Positions 41,026 to 52,445 of a stretch of 64,000 nt of DNA are shown piece after piece (within the stretch, counting starts at the first letter, position 1; each line of letters opens with the position of its first letter). The position numbers were made by a program, and so were the translations under genes. The stretch spans positions 62,001 to 126,000 of the forward strand of contig JAHJIJ010000032.1 of assembly GCA_018823325.1 (NCBI GenBank), read 5' to 3'. Below the pieces are notes generated by a model. That model had not been told where the DNA came from, searched no databases, and saw only the letters and a program-made list of their open reading frames with translations. The stretch is from Alphaproteobacteria bacterium. GTDB taxonomy: Bacteria > Pseudomonadota > Alphaproteobacteria > Sphingomonadales > Sphingomonadaceae.

Positions 41026-41721
41026 ATGCGCAAGCTTGGACTGATCGGTGGCATCTCCTGGACGTCCACGGCGCGTTATTACGACCTCATCAACCGATAT
41101 GTGCAGCGCGAGCTGGGCGGGCTGCACAGCGCGACGCTGCTGATCGACAGCCTGGATTTCGCCGACGTCGCGCGCTGCGCCTCGGCCAATGACTGGGATT
41201 GCGGGGCCGGTCACATGGTCGGCGCGGCCAAGCGGTTGCAGGCTGGCGGCGCCGAAGCGCTAATGATCTGCGCCAACAGCCTGCACAAGGTCGTGCCGCA
41301 GATTCAGGCCAGCGTGGACATTCCGATCATTCACATCATCGATGAGATCGGCGCGCGGCTGAAGGCGGACAAGGTGAAATCGGTCGCGCTGGTCGGCACC
41401 AGCAATGTGATGATGGACCGGGACTATCGCCAGCAACTGGTTCAGACCGGCGGCGTCTCGCTGCTGCCCGCCGAGGCCGATCTGGCCGAGGGCATCGACC
41501 GGCTGGTCTATACCGAGCTGGCGGCCGGCATCATCACCCGCGATGCCGAGCGCTACATGAAGACCGAGTTGACCAACATCGCCAAGGAAGATGTGCAGGC
41601 CGTCGTGCTGGCCTGCACCGAGCTCGACCTGATCGTGGACGTGCACGCCAATGTGCTGCCGATCTACGACAGCACGATCATCCATGCGGAGGCCGGCGCG
41701 CGCTTCGTGCTGGGCAAGTAG
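41026..41721 (+). CDS. Aspartate/glutamate racemase family protein
   Basis: A 231-residue cytoplasmic racemase-type enzyme. The two catalytic cysteines are in MICANSLHKV and VVLACTELDLIV, both intact, and the N-terminal GLIGGISWTSTARYYDLINR matches the family. It could racemise aspartate/glutamate or be a related hydantoin or maleate-type enzyme. GGACGGAG precedes the ATG. It follows pntB closely and is probably cotranscribed with the transhydrogenase. Confidence 0.9.
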   Translation: MRKLGLIGGISWTSTARYYDLINRYVQRELGGLHSATLLIDSLDFADVARCASANDWDCGAGHMVGAAKRLQAGGAEALMICANSLHKVVPQIQASVDIPIIHIIDEIGARLKADKVKSVALVGTSNVMMDRDYRQQLVQTGGVSLLPAEADLAEGIDRLVYTELAAGIITRDAERYMKTELTNIAKEDVQAVVLACTELDLIVDVHANVLPIYDSTIIHAEAGARFVLGK

Positions 41722-41810
41722 CCGGGCCGCTTTGGGCTTGTGCGCTTGCGCATCAGGGGCGATACATGCGCTCCTAATGGTTTGAAAGACCAATCGAGAG
41801 GATGTGCCCG

Positions 41811-42407
41811 ATGAGAATCTCCCCGACCAAGATCTCGTTGCCTTTGATCGCCGCCGCGCTGCTGCTGAGCACCGCGCCCGCTCATGCCCAGATGCGGGCG
41901 CTCAACGACGCGGTGGTGGCGCATCCCGACCCCGAATCGCTGTTCACCAGCCCCGACCCCAAGCTGCACCGCAACAAGCAGACCGCGCTCAAGATCGTGA
42001 AGGAGCTGCTGGAGGCCAATCACTGGGACCGCGCGCCGCTCTACCTGACCGATCGCTACATCCAGCATAATCCGATGGCTGGATCGGGCCTGAAGCCGGT
42101 GATGGACTTCTTCATGAAGGTCGCCAAGCGGACGCCGACCCCGATCCCCGAGAAGATGAAGACGCCGGTGGTTGCGGTGCAGGCGGAAGGCGACTTCGTG
42201 ACGGTGAGCTTCGTACGCGAAGTGCCGTATCCGGACGACCCGACCAAGACCTACACCACGACATGGTTCGACATGTGGCGCTTCGTCGATGGCAAGGCCG
42301 ACGAGCATTGGGACCCGGCGACGCTGCCCGCCTCCCCGCCTCCGGCACCTGCCCCGGCAGCCGCGCCCGCCGCGCCGACCCAGCCCGTACCGCCGCCGGC
42401 CGGTTGA
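41811..42407 (+). CDS. Exported NTF2/SnoaL-like protein
   Basis: A 198-residue protein with signal peptide (residues 1-26, ending APAHAQ), a SnoaL/NTF2-like domain (about 50-165) and a C-terminal Pro/Ala tail (SPPPAPAPAAAPAAP). Family features are RAPLYLTDRYIQHNP and TWFDMWRFVDGKADEHWD, seen in SnoaL-type ester cyclases. GAGAGG nine bases before 41811 sets the start. An ATG at 41802 is in frame but has no spacing. It belongs to a cluster with a second NTF2-like protein and a VOC protein. Confidence 0.82.
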   Translation: MRISPTKISLPLIAAALLLSTAPAHAQMRALNDAVVAHPDPESLFTSPDPKLHRNKQTALKIVKELLEANHWDRAPLYLTDRYIQHNPMAGSGLKPVMDFFMKVAKRTPTPIPEKMKTPVVAVQAEGDFVTVSFVREVPYPDDPTKTYTTTWFDMWRFVDGKADEHWDPATLPASPPPAPAPAAAPAAPTQPVPPPAG

Positions 42408-42430
42408 GCCGAAGAAACAGGAGGGTACAG

Positions 42431-42964
42431 ATGAAGACCGCAACCCTGACCGGCGCGGCGCTGAGCGCGCTCGTGCTGATCTCGCAGCCGGGCACAGCAT
42501 CCGCGCAACATGCCGATCATAACCAGCATGCCGACCATAGCCGCCTCTTGCAGGAAGTGCAGGACCGCACCCAGATCGAGAAGCTGATGTGGGACTATGT
42601 GCGGGCGGCCGACAGCCTGAATGCGGACGCCTATGCGGCGCAGTTCACGCCAGACGGCGCGTTCAACGACGTGAAGGGCAGCGAGGCGCTGCGCAAGATG
42701 ATCACGGACATGAAGGCCAGCCAGGACGCGCGCCGCGCCAAGGGCGAGCATATCGGCGCGATGCATCACATGATGAGCAACCAGACGATCACCTTCATCG
42801 ACCGCGACCATGCGCAGGTGAATTACTACTGGCAGACCATCTTCGCTGACCGCACCCTCAATCCCCCGCCCCGGCTGGCCGCCGCGGGACGTGGCCGCGA
42901 CGACGTGGTGCGCGTGAATGGCAAGTGGCTCATCCAGCTGCGCAATGTCGCGGTGAAGGACTGA
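42431..42964 (+). CDS. Exported NTF2/SnoaL-like protein
   Basis: A 177-residue protein with signal peptide (about residues 1-25, ending GTASAQ), a short His-rich segment (HADHNQHADHS) and one SnoaL/NTF2-like domain. It has the typical RTQIEKLMWDYVRAADS and AYAAQFTPDGAFND. It lies 23 bases after the preceding NTF2-like gene. The His-rich segment could bind metal, which is speculation. The substrate is unknown. Confidence 0.82.
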   Translation: MKTATLTGAALSALVLISQPGTASAQHADHNQHADHSRLLQEVQDRTQIEKLMWDYVRAADSLNADAYAAQFTPDGAFNDVKGSEALRKMITDMKASQDARRAKGEHIGAMHHMMSNQTITFIDRDHAQVNYYWQTIFADRTLNPPPRLAAAGRGRDDVVRVNGKWLIQLRNVAVKD

Positions 42965-42987
42965 CGCCCAAGCAAGGAGAGAGCGCC

Positions 42988-43416
42988 GTGCAGCAGCAGA
43001 TCGCCGTCGTCACGCTGGGCATCGGCGATCTGGCGCGTGCCCGCCGCTTCTATGGCGAGGGCTTCGGCTGGGCACCGGTGTTCGAGGGCGAGGACATCCT
43101 CTTCTACCAGATGAACGGCTTCGTGCTCGGGCTCTGGGCGAAGGCGGCGCTTGCGCAGGACATGCAGCGCCCGGTGGCGGGCGACGGGTCCGCCGCTCCA
43201 TTCGCGCTGGCGCATAATGTCGCGACGCAAGCCGAGGTGGCGCCGCTGATCGACCGGCTGGTCGAGGCCGGCGGCCGCCTGCTGCGCGCCGCCGATGCGC
43301 CGCCCCATGGCGGCATGCGGGGCTATGTCGCCGATCCGGACGGCCACGCCTGGGAGATTGCGTGGAACCCGGCCTGGCCGATCGATGCCGAGGGGCGGGT
43401 GACGTTTGCGCTTTGA
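42988..43416 (+). CDS. VOC (glyoxalase/bleomycin-resistance) family protein
   Basis: A 142-residue vicinal-oxygen-chelate fold protein: VVTLGIGDLARARRFYGEGF at the N terminus and GYVADPDGHAWEIAWNP at the C terminus, with the paired beta-alpha-beta-beta-beta units between. The start is GTG at 42988, with AAGGAGAG eight bases upstream. Family members isomerise, lyse or bind small molecules, so the activity here cannot be fixed. It is the third gene of a cluster with two exported NTF2-like proteins. Confidence 0.87.
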   Translation: MQQQIAVVTLGIGDLARARRFYGEGFGWAPVFEGEDILFYQMNGFVLGLWAKAALAQDMQRPVAGDGSAAPFALAHNVATQAEVAPLIDRLVEAGGRLLRAADAPPHGGMRGYVADPDGHAWEIAWNPAWPIDAEGRVTFAL

Positions 43417-43445
43417 GTGTGAGTTAAGCTGTCTGTGCGCACCTT

Positions 43446-43471
43446 AGCCCCTCCCCTGAAGGGGAGGGGCT
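43446..43471. repeat. Strong hairpin between convergent genes
   Basis: AGCCCCTCCCC (43446-43456), loop TGAA, GGGGAGGGGCT (43461-43471): an 11-bp perfect stem. Neither strand has a T run, so it is not a textbook terminator. It may be a dispersed repeat or a factor-dependent stop between the VOC and lon genes. Confidence 0.6.
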
Positions 43472-43480
43472 GATGAAAGG

Positions 43481-45924
<2,444 letters not shown>

Positions 45925-45925
<1 letters not shown>

Positions 45926-46341
45926 TACCAGCGGCCTCCATTGACCTTGCTGAGCGTCACCAGCAGGCAACCATTTACAGCGGAGCGGCGGACGCCATCA
46001 TATTGGCCGCCGGGGAGCGGCAGGCGGCGCTCGAAGCGACCCTGCGGAAGCTCAAGGCGGTGAATGCGGGCGGTGCGCAGTTCCGGCGGGAGAATGCGCT
46101 GGCCGCGCACGATGAGCACGCCATCCTCGATGAATGCCTCGGCATGATCGGGGTCGACGCCCGGCAGCGCGAGAATGACGAGCACCTCATGCTCCGTTTC
46201 TATCATATCGGCAGGCGGCTCCCAGGCCGGCGGGCCGCTCGCCGCGCGCACGGGGGCATAGCTCTGCTGCTGCAAACGCTGCATGCGATCCAGCAGGTCG
46301 ACCGCATCGGCCCACATCCAGTGCCTGTTCCGCGAGTTCAT
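45925..46341 (-). CDS. Hsp20/alpha-crystallin family chaperone
   Basis: A 138-residue small heat-shock protein that holds unfolding proteins. The alpha-crystallin domain covers about residues 45-130, with EPPADMIETEHEVLVILALP and ELPQGRFERRLPLPGG. The N-terminal arm is short (MNSRNRHWMW), and the C-terminal I-x-I/V tail is not evident. The start at 46341 matches the family. A sigma-32-like promoter lies 50-81 bases upstream. The stop overlaps the lon ATG, pairing a holdase with a protease. Confidence 0.88.
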
Positions 46342-46390
46342 GCGCGTCCTCTTCCCCGATGGATTGCCGGGCTGAATGCGCGGCGTGCAA

Positions 46391-46422
46391 CCAATAAGGT
46401 CGCTCACCGCACGGATTTCAAG
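46391..46422 (-). promoter_or_regulatory. Possible sigma-32 heat-shock promoter of hsp20-lon
   Basis: On the minus strand CTTGAAA (46422-46416), a 16-base spacer, and CCTTATTGG (46399-46391). The -35 element matches the sigma-32 consensus exactly. The -10 is a partial match to the CCCCATnT type. It would give a leader of roughly 40 bases before the hsp20 ATG. Confidence 0.5.
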
Positions 46423-46454
46423 ACCGGCGGAATGCGCCGAGAGGCAGGGACGGA

Positions 46455-48035
46455 TCAGCCGCCGGGCAGATGCACCGGCGCATTCGGCCCGAGTGGCAGG
46501 TCAAGCAGCGTCCAGCCGGCAAGCAGCGCACAGCCGAACACCAGCAGCCAGAGCGAATAAGGCAGCATCATCGCGGCCAGGCTGCCGAGGCCGAAGCTCG
46601 GCACCCAGCGCTGACAATAGATGAGGATCAGCGGGAAATAGACCATCAGCGGCGAGATGATGTTGGTCGCGCCATCGCCGACGCGATAGGCCGCCGTCGT
46701 CGTCTCCGCACTGACACCAAGCAGCATCAGCATCGGCACCAGCACCGGGGCGAGCAGCGCCCATTTGGCACTGGCCGAGCCGACGAAGAGATTGAGCACG
46801 GTGGTGAGCAGCACGATGAGCAGCAGCAGCACGGGCGTGGGCAGCGCGACCGCCTGAAGACCGCTCGCGCCATGGATCGCGAAGATGAGGCCAAGGTTCG
46901 ACCAGCCGAACATCGCCACGAAATGCGCGGCGGCGAAGGCGAGGACGAGATAGTATGCGAGATCGCCCATCGCCCCGCTCATCATCTTCACCACATCGCG
47001 ATGGTCCGCGATGGTGCCCGCCGCCTTGCCATAGGCCCAGCCGCCGGCGAGGAAGAGCAGGAAGAAGCCGGCGACAAGCGACTGGTAGAAGGGCGTCATC
47101 CGTGCTTCCGGCGTGGCGTCGGCATCGATGAGCGGCGCGCCGGGCATCAGCGCCATGACGGCCCAAAGCGCGACCACGGCCAGCATGGCAAGGCCGCCCC
47201 GTCGCAGGCCCTTGCGCTGGGCCGGGGTGAGGCCCTGTCCGGCAGCGGCATCGGGCGTGCCCGCGATCATCGCCGCTTCGCCCTGTGGCACATAGTTGCC
47301 AAGGCGCGGTTCGATGATCCGGTCGGTCACATACCAGATGACCGGAATGTAGAGGATGAGCAGCACGGCCATGAAGAACCAGTTGCCGGCAATGTTCATC
47401 TGCCAATCGGCATCGAGCAGTTGCGCGGCCTCCTGCGTGATGCCGAAGAGCAGGGCATCGAGCTGGCCGGGCAGGAGATTGGCCGAAAAGCCGCCCGAGA
47501 CGCCGGCAAAGGCCGCAGCGATGCCGGCGACGGGATGGCGGCCGGCGGCGGCATAGATGATGCCGGCCAGCGGCACGAGCACGACATAGGCAGCGTCGGC
47601 GGCGAGATTGCCCATCATGGCGACGAGCGCGACCATAGGCGTCAGCAGCATGGCGGGCGCATTGGCAACGCTCGCGCGCATGGCGGTGCCGAACAGGCCC
47701 GAGCGCTCGGCCACGCCGGCGCCCAGCATGACGACGAGCACGTAGCCAAGCGGGTGGAAATGGGTGAAGGTGGCCGGCATCTCGACCCAGAGGCGGCGGA
47801 TGTTCTCGGCGGCAAGCAAGCTCTGCGCGGTAATGGTGACCGGGGCGCCGGTTTCCGCATCTACCTGCGTCGGGTGCACGGCCGACGCGCCGGCCAGCGC
47901 CGCAATCACCGAGATAACGATGAGCGCAAGGATCAGGTAGAAGAAGATGAACACGGGATCGGGCAGCTTGTTGCCCGTTCGCTCGACCCAGCCGAGAATG
48001 CCCCTTTGTGCGCTGTCCGTCCCGGTCTGTGCCAC
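46455..48035 (-). CDS. AbgT family transporter
   Basis: A 526-residue inner-membrane protein with about eleven helices. E. coli AbgT takes up p-aminobenzoyl-glutamate, and other members export sulfonamide drugs. The N terminus reads ILGWVERTGNKLPDPVFIFF. Conserved blocks include NLLPGQLDALLFGITQEAA, VLLTTVLNLFVGSASAKWAL and YRVGDGATNIISPLMVYFP. The start is GTG with GGGGG upstream. It stands alone, with its stop 33 bases before the hsp20 promoter. Import or export direction cannot be told. Confidence 0.92.
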   Translation of the reverse strand: MAQTGTDSAQRGILGWVERTGNKLPDPVFIFFYLILALIVISVIAALAGASAVHPTQVDAETGAPVTITAQSLLAAENIRRLWVEMPATFTHFHPLGYVLVVMLGAGVAERSGLFGTAMRASVANAPAMLLTPMVALVAMMGNLAADAAYVVLVPLAGIIYAAAGRHPVAGIAAAFAGVSGGFSANLLPGQLDALLFGITQEAAQLLDADWQMNIAGNWFFMAVLLILYIPVIWYVTDRIIEPRLGNYVPQGEAAMIAGTPDAAAGQGLTPAQRKGLRRGGLAMLAVVALWAVMALMPGAPLIDADATPEARMTPFYQSLVAGFFLLFLAGGWAYGKAAGTIADHRDVVKMMSGAMGDLAYYLVLAFAAAHFVAMFGWSNLGLIFAIHGASGLQAVALPTPVLLLLIVLLTTVLNLFVGSASAKWALLAPVLVPMLMLLGVSAETTTAAYRVGDGATNIISPLMVYFPLILIYCQRWVPSFGLGSLAAMMLPYSLWLLVFGCALLAGWTLLDLPLGPNAPVHLPGG

Positions 48036-48168
48036 GAGCCCCCGCTATGTAATTGTGATCGCTTGCCTTGTGCTAGCCCGGCGGGACGCAAGGGGCAAGG
48101 TGAGGGACTGAGGTGAGGCTAGGCCTGACCCTCCGTGGGAGAAAGCGGAACCCTGAACGGGCAGGACC

Positions 48169-50655
48169 TTAGTAGCGATAATCCACCGCAATGCGCACGG
48201 TGCGGGGGCGCTGGGGAGTCGTGTAGCCACCGCTGTTCGCATCGAAGGGCGTGCCGAGGGCGAAGCGGTTGCCCGTCGTATCCAGCAGGTTGGTGACCGA
48301 GAGCGAGACGCCGCGCCGGGCGTCGCCATAGCGCGCGGTCAACCCGGTATCGAGATAGTCGCCCTGCTCGTCGCCCAGCACGGGGCCGATGCCGAGCCGC
48401 GAGGGGCCGACATATTTGAGCCACCCAGCCAGACGCAGATCCGCCGCGCCCATGGGCACGCGATAGTCGACGCTCGCCTGCACGGCATATTCGGCGACAT
48501 TGGGAATGCTCCCCGGCGCCGCATCAGGGCTGAGCTGGCCGAGCGAGCCCAAGGCGGGAAGATCGACAAAGGCGTTCGTCACCGGCAGATTCGAAGGACG
48601 CAGCGATGCCAGCCGGAACACCTCGGGCGTAAGAGCAATCACCCGGCTGTGATTGTAGACTGCATTGAGATCGATCTGCAGCCGATCGAGCGGGAACAGC
48701 GAGAGGCTACCGGCAATCGAGGTGATGCGTCCGTTACCGATATTGGCGGTGGTCGGCAGACCAGTGCCGTCGATGAAATCGGCCTGAATGTCGCGCCAAT
48801 AGGCATAGGCTGCCGAAAGGCTCGCGGCGAACCCATAATAGGGACTGCCAAGCCGCACGCCGCCCTCGATGCTCTGGATATGGTCGTTGCGAAAGCGGCG
48901 GACGAACTGGCCCTCGATGGCAAGGCCGCCGGGGCGGAAGCCTTCCTCATAGCGCGCGTAGAGCGACAGGCCGGGCACGAGATGCACCAGCGCTTCAGCC
49001 GAGGGTAGCAGCTGCGTCTCGGTGCGGCTGGCGGTAATCTCCGAGCCGGCGGCAGCGAACAGCGGCTGCACGTCCTCCGCGCTGCCCCCGAGCCGGCTGT
49101 GGGTAATGCGGCCACCGCCGCTCAGCAGAATGCCCCGCGAGACCTCGAGGCTGAGCTTGCCATAGCCGGTTAGCTCGGTAACGCGATTGGTCACGCCGGT
49201 CGCGGTCGCGCGCAGCAGCGTGCGGGCATAGACGCGGCGCTGCTCGGTCTCGTTGTCGATGGCGCTGACGCCGAGCACCCAGCCGAAACCATCCTCGACC
49301 GGGCGCCACAGCCGCGTCTCACTGGTCAGCATCCGGGTGCGGTTGCGCTGCTCGAACACGCGCGGCACATCATCCGCCCCGGTCGCGTCGAAGCGCTCAT
49401 CCAGGCCATGGCTCACAAAGGCATTGGAGGACTGGAAGCGCAGATCGCCGAAGTCCTTGCGCACAACTAGCGTAGCCATGCCGTAATCGGCATTGGCATC
49501 CTCGACCACCGCACTGCTGCGGGTAAGCGGCGGAGCGTCGCGATCGGCATATTGGGAATCGTCGATGACGGTCGTCTGATAGATACCGCCGACATCCACG
49601 GTCCACGCATTGCCAAGGTCCAACCGCAGTACCGCGCGGCCCCCGGCGATGCGGGTCCAGTTGACGTCATTCTCCCCGCTCACGGGATTGTCGATATAGC
49701 CGCCGTCCGTGATGCCATAGCCGGTCAGGCGCAGTGCATGGCCGCCCTTCCCCACCGGCATGTTGACCGTCGCCGCGATGTCCGCGCCCGGCTGGCCATG
49801 CTGGGTGAGGCTGAAGCCGGCGCTGGTTTCCAGCGCGAAGCCGTTCGGATCGGGATCGTTGGGGACGAGCCGGATGATGCCGCCGAGCGAGCCCGCGCCG
49901 TAGAGCGTGCCCTGCGAGCCTTCCAGCACCTCGACATTCTTGATGTCATGCAGCCGCAAGTCCGGGTCCGGCGCATTATAGGTGAGGCGCAAGTCGCCGA
50001 GATACTGGCCGACCGTCGCCTGCGTCGGCCCGGTGAAGCTGGAATCGGCAATGCCGCGAATGAACAGCTTGTTACGCCCCGAACCGAGATGCGTCGAAGC
50101 CACGCTGGCGAGGCGGGAGGCGATCGAGTCCGTGCCGCGCTCGCCGCCCAGCCTGAGATCGGAACCATCGAGGATGTGCACCGCGCCGGGATAGTCCTCA
50201 TAGGCCTGATCCAGCTTGCTGGCCGTGACGATCACGGCTTCCTCTGCCGGGGGTGGCGGAGGCGCCACATCAGGCGGAGCGCGCCTCGCCCGCGCGACCT
50301 GCGTCGGCGCCGCTGCAGCCTCGATCCGCCAACTCGTCGCACTGAGTTGCACCGCCCGACTATGGGTTCCAGCCAACATCCGCGCGATGGCCTCGCCGGG
50401 TGTCATGGTGCCGCGCACCGGCTTCACCTTCGTGCGCCAGAGCTTATCGCTGGTGACGCTGATGCTGATGCCCGCCTGCCGCGCCAGCTGCGGCACCCGA
50501 TCGGACAGGCGGCCTCCCGCCACGTCGATGGCGCGCGGCTCCACCGCTTGCGCGCGCCACTGGGGCGCCTGCGCGCGCGAAGACGCGGCGGCGCACAGCA
50601 GCGCAGCCGTGGCGATCAGGGCCAACGGGGCACGGGCTATCTTGAGAGCGTCCAA
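48169..50655 (-). CDS. TonB-dependent receptor with STN signalling domain
   Basis: An 828-residue outer-membrane receptor. Signal peptide about 1-28, then an STN domain (about 45-112: AGISISVTSDKLWRTKVKPV) that touches FecR in the periplasm, a plug (about 140-270, VEVLEGSQGTLYGAGSLGG) and a 22-strand barrel ending TVRIAVDYRY. The start is a TTG with AAAGGA upstream, overlapping the end of the fecR-like gene. The ligand may be a siderophore or a glycan. The operon order sigma-FecR-receptor makes it a cell-surface signalling receptor. Confidence 0.93.
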   Translation of the reverse strand: MDALKIARAPLALIATAALLCAAASSRAQAPQWRAQAVEPRAIDVAGGRLSDRVPQLARQAGISISVTSDKLWRTKVKPVRGTMTPGEAIARMLAGTHSRAVQLSATSWRIEAAAAPTQVARARRAPPDVAPPPPPAEEAVIVTASKLDQAYEDYPGAVHILDGSDLRLGGERGTDSIASRLASVASTHLGSGRNKLFIRGIADSSFTGPTQATVGQYLGDLRLTYNAPDPDLRLHDIKNVEVLEGSQGTLYGAGSLGGIIRLVPNDPDPNGFALETSAGFSLTQHGQPGADIAATVNMPVGKGGHALRLTGYGITDGGYIDNPVSGENDVNWTRIAGGRAVLRLDLGNAWTVDVGGIYQTTVIDDSQYADRDAPPLTRSSAVVEDANADYGMATLVVRKDFGDLRFQSSNAFVSHGLDERFDATGADDVPRVFEQRNRTRMLTSETRLWRPVEDGFGWVLGVSAIDNETEQRRVYARTLLRATATGVTNRVTELTGYGKLSLEVSRGILLSGGGRITHSRLGGSAEDVQPLFAAAGSEITASRTETQLLPSAEALVHLVPGLSLYARYEEGFRPGGLAIEGQFVRRFRNDHIQSIEGGVRLGSPYYGFAASLSAAYAYWRDIQADFIDGTGLPTTANIGNGRITSIAGSLSLFPLDRLQIDLNAVYNHSRVIALTPEVFRLASLRPSNLPVTNAFVDLPALGSLGQLSPDAAPGSIPNVAEYAVQASVDYRVPMGAADLRLAGWLKYVGPSRLGIGPVLGDEQGDYLDTGLTARYGDARRGVSLSVTNLLDTTGNRFALGTPFDANSGGYTTPQRPRTVRIAVDYRY

Positions 50656-51635
50656 CCTCCGCTTTCCTTTGTGGCAGAGGTGCCGGAGAGCGCCGCCAGA
50701 TCGCTGACCAGCCGCTCCTCCGGAAGGTCCGTGCGCAAGGCGCCACGGAAGAGGACACCGGAGGCGGCAGGCGCGGCGCGCAGGGCGATGCCCGTCGTGC
50801 GCGAGACTTCCGCCGCGACATCGCCGAGGCGCACGCCATCATAGATGAGCTGCCCGCCTCGCCAGCCGCCGACAGCGGCCGGGCTGATCGCCGTCATATC
50901 GGTCGCGCTGCCATCCTCGCGCGCGGTGAAGCGATAGCCGGCGTCGATGCGCAGATTAGCGGCCTGTGGATTGTAGACCACCGCGCCTTCGGACACGGCG
51001 ACGCTGATGCGCCCGTCATTGCGGGTCACGTCGAACACGGTCCCGACATCGACCAGTTCGGCGCCACCGACCGACACACGGAACGGGGCCGTGTCGCTAT
51101 GCACGACGGTGAGCAATACCTGCCCGTCCTCCAGTTCCACGCGACGCGGATCGCTGCGGCTGAGCTTCACGGAAGAGCCGCCATTCACCGCAATTTCGCT
51201 GCCATCGGCGAGCTTCACGACCTGCGGCTGGCCCATGGCCGTCTGCACTCGATAACTGTCCGATGGCGATTGCATAACGCCGATGCCGATGATGCCCGCC
51301 ACCGACGCCGCAATCGCGCCGCCGATCCACGCACGGCGGCTGACCCGATGCGGCGGGAGAGGCGTGACATTAGGCTGCGGATCGGGCGTGATAGGTGCGG
51401 GCGCCACGGGTGCTCCGTGCGTCTCAGGCCAGATATCCTCGGAGCGCGCCGGCAGGGCCTGCAGATCCGCATCGAGCGCGGCGAGCTCATGATAGGCCTC
51501 CTGATGGGCCGGATTCGCCGACAGCCAGTCGGTGAAAGCCTCCCAGTCGTTGAACGCCGGATCGCGCTGGCGCATCAGCCAGTCCAGCGCCGCGGTTTCG
51601 GCTGCGCCCATGGCCGCGCTCGGGTCATGCGTCAT
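50637..51635 (-). CDS. FecR-type anti-sigma factor
   Basis: A 332-residue single-span inner-membrane regulator. The N-terminal cytoplasmic DUF4880-type region (ALDWLMRQRDPAFNDWEAFT) binds the sigma factor. The membrane helix is about residues 100-118 (AWIGGAIAASVAGIIGIGVM). The periplasmic FecR domain includes VKLADGSEIAVNGGSSVKLS, followed by a short STN-like C terminus. It overlaps the sigma-factor stop and the receptor start, forming one transcription unit. Confidence 0.92.
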   Translation of the reverse strand: MTHDPSAAMGAAETAALDWLMRQRDPAFNDWEAFTDWLSANPAHQEAYHELAALDADLQALPARSEDIWPETHGAPVAPAPITPDPQPNVTPLPPHRVSRRAWIGGAIAASVAGIIGIGVMQSPSDSYRVQTAMGQPQVVKLADGSEIAVNGGSSVKLSRSDPRRVELEDGQVLLTVVHSDTAPFRVSVGGAELVDVGTVFDVTRNDGRISVAVSEGAVVYNPQAANLRIDAGYRFTAREDGSATDMTAISPAAVGGWRGGQLIYDGVRLGDVAAEVSRTTGIALRAAPAASGVLFRGALRTDLPEERLVSDLAALSGTSATKESGGWTLSR

Positions 51636-52155
51636 CGGATTGTCTCCTCGCGGCCAGCAAGGCGGCATAAGCGCGGCGCAAATCGCTCTCCACAGTGCTC
51701 AGGCTCACGCCCAGTTCGGCGGCGATCTGCCGCTGCGGAATGCCCTCCAGGCGGTAAAGCCGGAAGCAGCGCGAGGCGCGTTCGCCCAACGCGTCCAGCG
51801 CCTGATCGAGCCGCCGCAAGTCCTCGCGCGTGATCATCTGTTCCTCGGCCGTGGGCTCGGGCGCGGTTTCGCTCAGCCCGCGCGCTTCCGTCCAGGCCTG
51901 ATCGCGCGCCCGGGCCTGCCGCTCGGCGCGATAGCGATCGACCATGAGATTGTTCGCCGCGCGATAGAGATAGCCCAGCGGATTGCCGATCGGGCCGGTG
52001 GGGCGCTGGGTGACGCGCATCCACAGCTCCTGAAACAGGTCCTCCGCCGCATCGCCGGCGCCATGGGCCTCCAGGAAACGGATGAGCTGCGCGCGATGCG
52101 CCAGCAGCACGCCATCCATACCCTGTCCGGCATCGGGTCCGGGCTCGCCTCTCAT
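51625..52155 (-). CDS. ECF sigma factor, FecI-like
   Basis: A sigma factor of about 176 residues. Region 2 includes DLFQELWMRVTQRPTG and LYRAANNLMVDRYRAERQAR. Region 4 carries the helix-turn-helix IPQRQIAAELGVSLSTVESD. It would direct RNA polymerase to the receptor operon when FecR relays a ligand signal. Starts at 52188, 52155 and 52119 are possible, and 52155 gives the usual family length. It is the first gene of the sigma-FecR-receptor operon, whose upstream region also carries the inverted repeat at 52373-52423. Confidence 0.9.
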   Translation of the reverse strand: MRGEPGPDAGQGMDGVLLAHRAQLIRFLEAHGAGDAAEDLFQELWMRVTQRPTGPIGNPLGYLYRAANNLMVDRYRAERQARARDQAWTEARGLSETAPEPTAEEQMITREDLRRLDQALDALGERASRCFRLYRLEGIPQRQIAAELGVSLSTVESDLRRAYAALLAARRQSDDA

Positions 52156-52372
52156 TGTCTGCCTGTCCGGGCTTTCCTGTGCTCTCATCGCGCCCGGCTC
52201 CGCTTCCCCCGAGGAGCCTTGCAAGAGCGCGGGATATACCGCGCAGCGCCCAGCGCGCAAGGGCAGTGCATCGGCCGCGCGGCCGCCCCACGGCGCGCGC
52301 GGGCACGCCGGGCCGGGTCCATCGAGGCAGAGACTGATCGCACGCGCTGGCATCTCCGTTCATCTCCGGGGT

Positions 52373-52423
52373 GGGCAAGAGGGAGCCGGGTGGTGGTGGG
52401 GCACGTCGTTCTCCCTCTTGCCC
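52373..52423. repeat. 13-bp inverted repeat between the autotransporter and sigma genes
   Basis: GGGCAAGAGGGAG (52373-52385) and CTCCCTCTTGCCC (52411-52423) are perfect arms with a 25-base spacer. They lie 23 bases after the autotransporter stop and upstream of the sigma-factor gene. No T run follows on either strand. It may be a transcript-end hairpin or an operator. Confidence 0.6.
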
Positions 52424-52445
52424 TCGCATCGGTTCCAGGGAAAGC

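Noticed and set aside
43446-43471. Textbook terminator between VOC and lon genes
   Set aside because: The stem is strong, but neither strand has a T run, so it is listed as a hairpin repeat instead.
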